Assembly (NCBI GenBank): GCA_029211145.1
Contig: JARGEQ010000126.1
Span: 248,001 to 312,000, forward strand
Length of the DNA: 64,000 nucleotides
Direction of reading: 5' to 3'
DNA from: Marinimicrococcus flavescens
GTDB lineage: Bacteria; Pseudomonadota; Alphaproteobacteria; Geminicoccales; Geminicoccaceae
Positions 61,433 through 64,000 of the stretch are shown piece after piece (within the stretch, counting starts at the first letter, position 1; each line of letters opens with the position of its first letter). The position numbers and the translations under genes are program-made. The notes beneath the pieces are model-generated. The model searched no databases, was not told the DNA's origin, and saw only the letters and a list, made by a program, of their open reading frames with translations.

Positions 61433-62767
61433 ATGGCAGCACCAGCCCTTCTCGTCGCCGCACCGGCCGGCGGCGCCGGCAAGACCCTCCTCACCGTCGG
61501 CTTGGCGCGAGCCCTGCGCCGCCGCGGCCTCGCGGTGGCCTGCTTCAAGGTCGGGCCGGACCGATCGGGGAGCGCGCTCCTGGCGCGCGCCTGCGGCCGG
61601 CCCTGCCCCACGCTCGACAGCTGGGCGATGCGGCTGGAGACGCTGGTGGCGCTTCTCGACGAGCTCGGCCACGGCCCCGACATCGTGCTGGGCGACGGCG
61701 CCGGCGGGCTGTTCGACGGGGCTCCCGGCGGCGCCGGCTCGACCGCCGACCTGGCGTCACTGTTCGACCTGCCGGTGCTGCTGGTCGTCGACTGCCGGGG
61801 CCTCGGCGCCTCGATCGCGGCGCTGGTCGAGGGCTATGGACGGTTTCGCGAGGATGCCCAGGTGGCGATGCTCGCCTTCAACCGCGTGGCCGGCGCCGAT
61901 CATGCGCGCTGCCTCGTCGAAGCCTGCGAGGAGCGGTTCTCGACCCCGGTGCTGGGCTGGCTGCGCGAGGAGTCGGGACTGGGTCCCGTGGCCTGGCCCG
62001 ACGCGACCGCCGAGGCGACGGAGCTCCTGATCGAGCGGGCGGCGGCGCTGGTGGCGAGCCATCTCGATATCGAGCGCCTGCTGCGCCTTGCCCGGCCGCC
62101 CAGCATTTCGGGACTCGGCGCTCCGGCCTGCCCGCTACCGCCGCTGGGCGCGCGCATCGCCGTGGCCCGCGACGCCGCCTTCACCCTGGCTTGCGACAGC
62201 GTGCTGGGCAGCTGGCGGCGCCAGGGGGCGGGCCTTTCGTTCTTCTCGCCGCTCGCCGACGAGCCGCCGGAGGCTGCCGCCGACGCCGTCTATCTCCCGT
62301 CCGGCCACCTCGAGGAGAATGCCGGGCGCCTCGCTGCGGCGAGCCGCTGGCGGGCCGGCATGGCAGCCGCCGCAGCGCGCGGCGCGTTCGTCTATGGCGA
62401 GGGTGCCGGCTATGCGGCGCTCGGCCAAAGCCTGGCCCTCATGAACGGCGAGAGCCATCCCATGGCCGGGCTGCTGCCGATCGCGACGAGCCTGCGCAAG
62501 CCGCGCCGCGAGGGCGGCTACCGGGCCGCCACCATGCTCGACAGCTCGCCGCTCGGGCCCCCCGGCACGGTGCTGCGCGCCTGGGAGGCGGCTCATGCCG
62601 CCGTGACCCGCGGCGCCTGCCGGCCGCTCCTCGTGGCACGCGACGGGCGCGGCCGGCTGCTCGGCGAGACCGGCTGCCGGGAAGGCAGCATAGCCGGCTC
62701 CTTCCTGCAGCTCGTCGACCTCTATTCCAGCGCCGTGACGCAGGCGGGACCTGCGCCCGGACCCTGA
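61433..62767 (+). CDS. divergent CobB/CbiA-like protein (cobyrinate a,c-diamide synthase family) lacking amidotransferase catalytic residues
   Basis: 444 residues. The N-terminal P-loop domain has APAGGAGKT (10-18) and FKVGPD, but the family GPDYIDP substrate motif is replaced by GPDRSGS. The C-terminal glutamine-amidotransferase-like domain is recognisable (YGEGAGYAALGQSLALM, HPMAGLLPI, then SPLGPPG and a GSFLQLVDLY end). However, the catalytic Cys of the usual ECGGYM is Gly at about residue 324, and the usual GHEFHY His motif reads AWEAAH. It may be ammonia-dependent, non-catalytic or repurposed. Divergent from cobK, which supports a B12-related role. Confidence 0.82.
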   Translation: MAAPALLVAAPAGGAGKTLLTVGLARALRRRGLAVACFKVGPDRSGSALLARACGRPCPTLDSWAMRLETLVALLDELGHGPDIVLGDGAGGLFDGAPGGAGSTADLASLFDLPVLLVVDCRGLGASIAALVEGYGRFREDAQVAMLAFNRVAGADHARCLVEACEERFSTPVLGWLREESGLGPVAWPDATAEATELLIERAAALVASHLDIERLLRLARPPSISGLGAPACPLPPLGARIAVARDAAFTLACDSVLGSWRRQGAGLSFFSPLADEPPEAAADAVYLPSGHLEENAGRLAAASRWRAGMAAAAARGAFVYGEGAGYAALGQSLALMNGESHPMAGLLPIATSLRKPRREGGYRAATMLDSSPLGPPGTVLRAWEAAHAAVTRGACRPLLVARDGRGRLLGETGCREGSIAGSFLQLVDLYSSAVTQAGPAPGP

Positions 62768-62839
62768 GGGCAGCGCTGGCAATCGGCCACGGTTGCGCGT
62801 AAGTGCGTAGGCGCAGCAGGCCCTCGGGAGACAGTGTCG

Positions 62840-63922
62840 ATGCAGCGCCGCAATTTCATCACCACGGCCGCGGCAGGTGCAGCCACCGCCGGCATGGCCG
62901 CGCCCGCCGCAGCGCAGGCAAAATTCCGCTGGAACATGGTCATGCCGTGGCCGCGCAGCACGCCGGGCGTGGGTGTCAACGCCGAGCGCTTCGCCCAGCG
63001 GGTAACCGCCATGTCGGGCGGCCGGATCGAGATCAAGCTCTATGGCGCCGGCGAGCTGGTGCCGCCTTTCGGCGTGTTCGACGCGGTCCACACCGGCACC
63101 GCGCAGATCGCCCACGGCACGCCCTACTACTGGGCCTCCAAGTCGCCCGCGCTGCACTGGTTCACCGGCGTGCCGTTCGGCCTGACGGCGACCGAGCTGC
63201 CGGCCTGGCTCTATTACGGCGACGGCAACAAGCTCTGGCAGGAGGCCTACGCACCGTTCAACGTCACGGCCTTCTATGCGGGCTCCTCGGGCGTCCAGGC
63301 CGGCGGCTGGTTCCGCAAGGAGATCAACTCGGTGGAGGATCTCCAGGGCCTCAAGATCCGCATCGCGGGGCTGGGTGCGGACGTCATGCGCCGGCTCGGT
63401 GCCACTACCGTCACCACGCCGCCCGGCGAGATCCTGCAGAACCTCCTGAGCGGCGCCATCGACGCTGCCGAGTGGATCGGCCCCTGGAACGACCGTGCCT
63501 TCGGGCTTCAGACGGTCGCCAAGTATTACTACGTGCCGGCCTTCCACGAGCCCGGCCCGGGTCTCGAGATTCTCGTCAACAAGGACGAGTGGAACAAGCT
63601 GCCGGCCGATCTGCAGGAGATCATCAAGACCGCCGCGTCGGCCACCGCCAACGAGACGCTGGCCGATTTTCTCTACCACAATATCGAGAGCTTCGGCCCG
63701 CTGCTCTCCGACGGGATCGAGCTGCGCGCCTTCCCCGAGGACGTGGTGCGGGCCATGGCCAAGGAGTCCTTCGAGGTGTTCGAGGAGATGGCCGCGCAGG
63801 ACCCGCTGACCCGCAAGGTGCATGACAGCTTCATGGCCTTCTTGAAGAAGGCCGTGGTCTACAACGAACGCTTCGACACCCGCCTCCAGGCCATGCGCAA
63901 GCTGGCGCTGACCCAGGGCTGA
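62840..63922 (+). CDS. TRAP transporter solute-binding protein, DctP/TakP-like
   Basis: 360 residues with a twin-arginine-like signal (MQRRNFITTAAAGAATAGMA, cut after AAAQA). Mature start FRWNMVMPWPRSTPGVG, a central GLKIRIAGLGADVMRRLGAT with the ligand Arg, and GAIDAAEWIGPWNDRAFGL. The last resembles the 2-oxoacid-binding TakP subgroup of TRAP receptors, which bind pyruvate-like acids with Na+. ATG 62840 is used; a GTG at 62834 would add two residues. No DctQ/DctM genes are visible before the window ends. Confidence 0.9.
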   Translation: MQRRNFITTAAAGAATAGMAAPAAAQAKFRWNMVMPWPRSTPGVGVNAERFAQRVTAMSGGRIEIKLYGAGELVPPFGVFDAVHTGTAQIAHGTPYYWASKSPALHWFTGVPFGLTATELPAWLYYGDGNKLWQEAYAPFNVTAFYAGSSGVQAGGWFRKEINSVEDLQGLKIRIAGLGADVMRRLGATTVTTPPGEILQNLLSGAIDAAEWIGPWNDRAFGLQTVAKYYYVPAFHEPGPGLEILVNKDEWNKLPADLQEIIKTAASATANETLADFLYHNIESFGPLLSDGIELRAFPEDVVRAMAKESFEVFEEMAAQDPLTRKVHDSFMAFLKKAVVYNERFDTRLQAMRKLALTQG

Positions 63923-63927
63923 GCCCC

Positions 63928-63952
63928 CCGGCGCCCGCCCCGCGGGCGCCGG
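63928..63952 (+). terminator. hairpin terminator after the TakP-like gene
   Basis: A perfect 10-bp stem CCGGCGCCCG (63928-63937) with 63943-63952 and a 5-base loop, 6 bases after the stop codon. Confidence 0.7.
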
Positions 63953-63972
63953 CAGCGCGCCGGAAAGGCCGG

Positions 63973-64000
63973 ATGCTGCGCGAGATCGCCATCGCCTGCG
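63973..64000 (+). CDS. possible start of the next gene (3' truncated by window end)
   Basis: ATG at 63973 preceded by GGAAAGG; the nine complete codons read MLREIAIAC. Too short to identify. Confidence 0.25.

Overview
The window is a GC-rich (visibly well over 65 percent) chromosomal segment of a Gram-negative bacterium, most likely an alphaproteobacterium of the Rhodospirillales/Geminicoccales type. This rests on the Mla lipid system, two TRAP transporter loci, a DUF1127 protein, an ArsR-methyltransferase/metF/metH operon and a ProU-type transporter. The taxonomic guess is inference. I saw no rRNA, tRNA, CRISPR array, insertion sequence or phage gene. Most of the segment is tightly packed operons with ATGA, GTGA or TGATG stop/start overlaps.

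Layout. 1-7.7 kb: sugar-acid/ketoacid block with a ketopantoate-reductase-like enzyme, a LacI-type regulator driving a dctPQM TRAP transporter, and a mandelate-racemase-like enolase-superfamily enzyme. 7.8-9.4 kb: membrane J-domain protein and a HExxH metallopeptidase. 9.5-14.2 kb: coupled copper operon (copA, DUF411 protein, UPF0104-type membrane protein, chorismate-lyase-like protein) behind a CueR-type promoter. 14.2-15.9 kb: haloacid dehalogenase and TauE/SafE exporter. 15.9-21.4 kb: methionine/one-carbon operon (ArsR-methyltransferase, metF, metH) with a palindromic operator. 21.6-25.2 kb: a small membrane protein and a frameshifted SAM/cyclase/AAA/TPR gene. 25.4-30.6 kb: mlaA-mlaC, then a response regulator, a small membrane protein and a symporter-histidine kinase resembling CbrX/CbrA. 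30.8-37.6 kb: ettA, a cyclic-nucleotide-gated K+ channel with a CPA2 antiporter, DUF1127, and a CBS/DUF294 nucleotidyltransferase.

37.8-49.9 kb is an apparent ten-gene glycan operon: three glycosyltransferases, two small CopD-like membrane proteins, two alkaline-phosphatase-superfamily proteins flanking a Gfo/Idh/MocA oxidoreductase, an AsnB-type amidotransferase and a Wzx-like flippase. It is followed by two paralogous small ORFs with twin-arginine starts and a C-terminal scrap of a PhoD-like phosphatase.

51.2-60.4 kb is the most unusual block. One ProV/ProW ABC transporter is followed by six tandem, divergent ProX-type quaternary-amine binding proteins, all keeping the aromatic-cage tryptophans. 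Several junctions carry strong RNA hairpins, including three perfect hairpins in a row between the first and second proX. 60.5-62.8 kb holds cobK and, divergently, a CobB/CbiA-like protein that has lost its amidotransferase catalytic residues. The window closes with a second TRAP solute-binding protein. A short interspersed repeat family recurs in the intergenic gaps, mainly in the first 22 kb.
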